From: Phalacrocorax aristotelis | Taxonomy: Eukaryota > Chordata > Aves > Suliformes > Phalacrocoracidae | DNA: 64,000 bases | Direction: 5' to 3' | Assembly (NCBI RefSeq): GCF_949628215.1 | Contig: NC_134283.1 | Coordinates: forward strand, 6,255,610 to 6,319,609 | Part shown: positions 63,601-64,000 of the stretch, one piece after another | Layout: each line of letters starts with the position of its first letter | Numbering within the stretch: the first letter of the stretch is position 1 | Made by a program: the position numbers and the translations under genes | The notes under the pieces: generated by a model | Databases searched by the model: none | Seen by the model: only the letters and a program-made list of their open reading frames with translations | What the model was told of the DNA's origin: nothing

Positions 63601-64000
63601 ACTAACGTGTGAGCTAAATGGGCTCACCCTTGTATATGCAGATGTCTGCAAATTTAGCATCATATATGCAAAGCATCCTTCCCCCCCCCGCATCCCCCAG
63701 AACCCTGAGTGTCTCTCCCTTCTCATGCATGCCATGTGTGCACTAACTCCTAATTTATATCACTACAAGTGAGAGGAGAATCAGGGCCTTTGACTTGTAA
63801 GTCTCACTCAAAACACACTTTTATGGTCAGGGTTGTAATGGAAATACTGACAAACTCAGACATTTAACTGTAATGGCACAGTGTGTCACACCATAATAAA
63901 GATACGCTTTACTGCCCAAGTGTCTTGTGTAGACATTAGGGGAATGATGTTTTCTGGTTTCCCTGTTGTAAATATACATACTTTGGCAAGGAAAAGGTGT

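Larger units (their letters stand above)
54553..64000. other. Intergenic sequence to the right edge, no recognised gene
   Basis: Contains a C-rich run at 55,441-55,465, a G-rich run at 56,659-56,701, a 23-bp near-palindrome at 60,608-60,630, T-rich tracts near 60,830-60,860, and a C-run at 63,680-63,690. The 170-codon minus frame at 56,889-57,401 has an antisense open frame over part of it and no domain. Two AT-rich or motif-rich blocks, at 62,215-62,400 and 62,780-62,840, are listed as findings. Confidence 0.5.

Overview
The window looks like bird genomic DNA. It is AT-rich and intron-rich, has one CpG island, and carries several CR1 LINE copies whose 3' ends have the typical avian form (runs like GGTTGGAAGGGACCT followed by ATTCTATG-type tails). 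There is no bacterial gene organisation, CRISPR array, prophage or recognisable tRNA/rRNA. Most of the 64 kb is non-coding.

The one gene I can identify with certainty is DYNLRB2 (dynein light chain roadblock-type 2). It lies on the minus strand, with four coding exons between 18,179 and 12,090, all bounded by GT/AG splice sites. The spliced reading frame gives a complete 96-residue roadblock protein. Its promoter is a TATA-less CpG island at about 17,960-18,540. This island contains RFX/X-box-like half-sites and an ETS/CRE-like element beside the start codon, as expected for a gene of ciliated cells. An AATAAA signal lies about 240 bp past the stop codon. The plus strand of the same island carries a strong splice donor at 18,523, which suggests a divergent non-coding transcript.

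Region by region: 1-11.8 kb is intergenic DNA with three CR1 fragments and a CA microsatellite. DYNLRB2 occupies 11.8-18.2 kb. From 18.5 to 64 kb is a long, gene-poor stretch with three more CR1 copies, including a 1.6-kb one with a mutated reverse-transcriptase active site. It also holds homopolymers, G-rich tracts, short perfect inverted repeats and AT-rich blocks that resemble conserved non-coding elements. In mammals DYNLRB2 sits between CDYL2 and the large MAF-side gene desert. If synteny holds, the 18-64 kb side would be the desert, and CDYL2 would lie beyond the left edge. No CDYL2 exon was seen.

Two minus-strand open stretches in the desert, at 43.0-43.7 kb and 24.9-25.6 kb, are unusually long or exon-like. 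They are the best candidates for something undescribed, either a gene or a pseudogene. I do not recognise their products and the evidence is weak to moderate.
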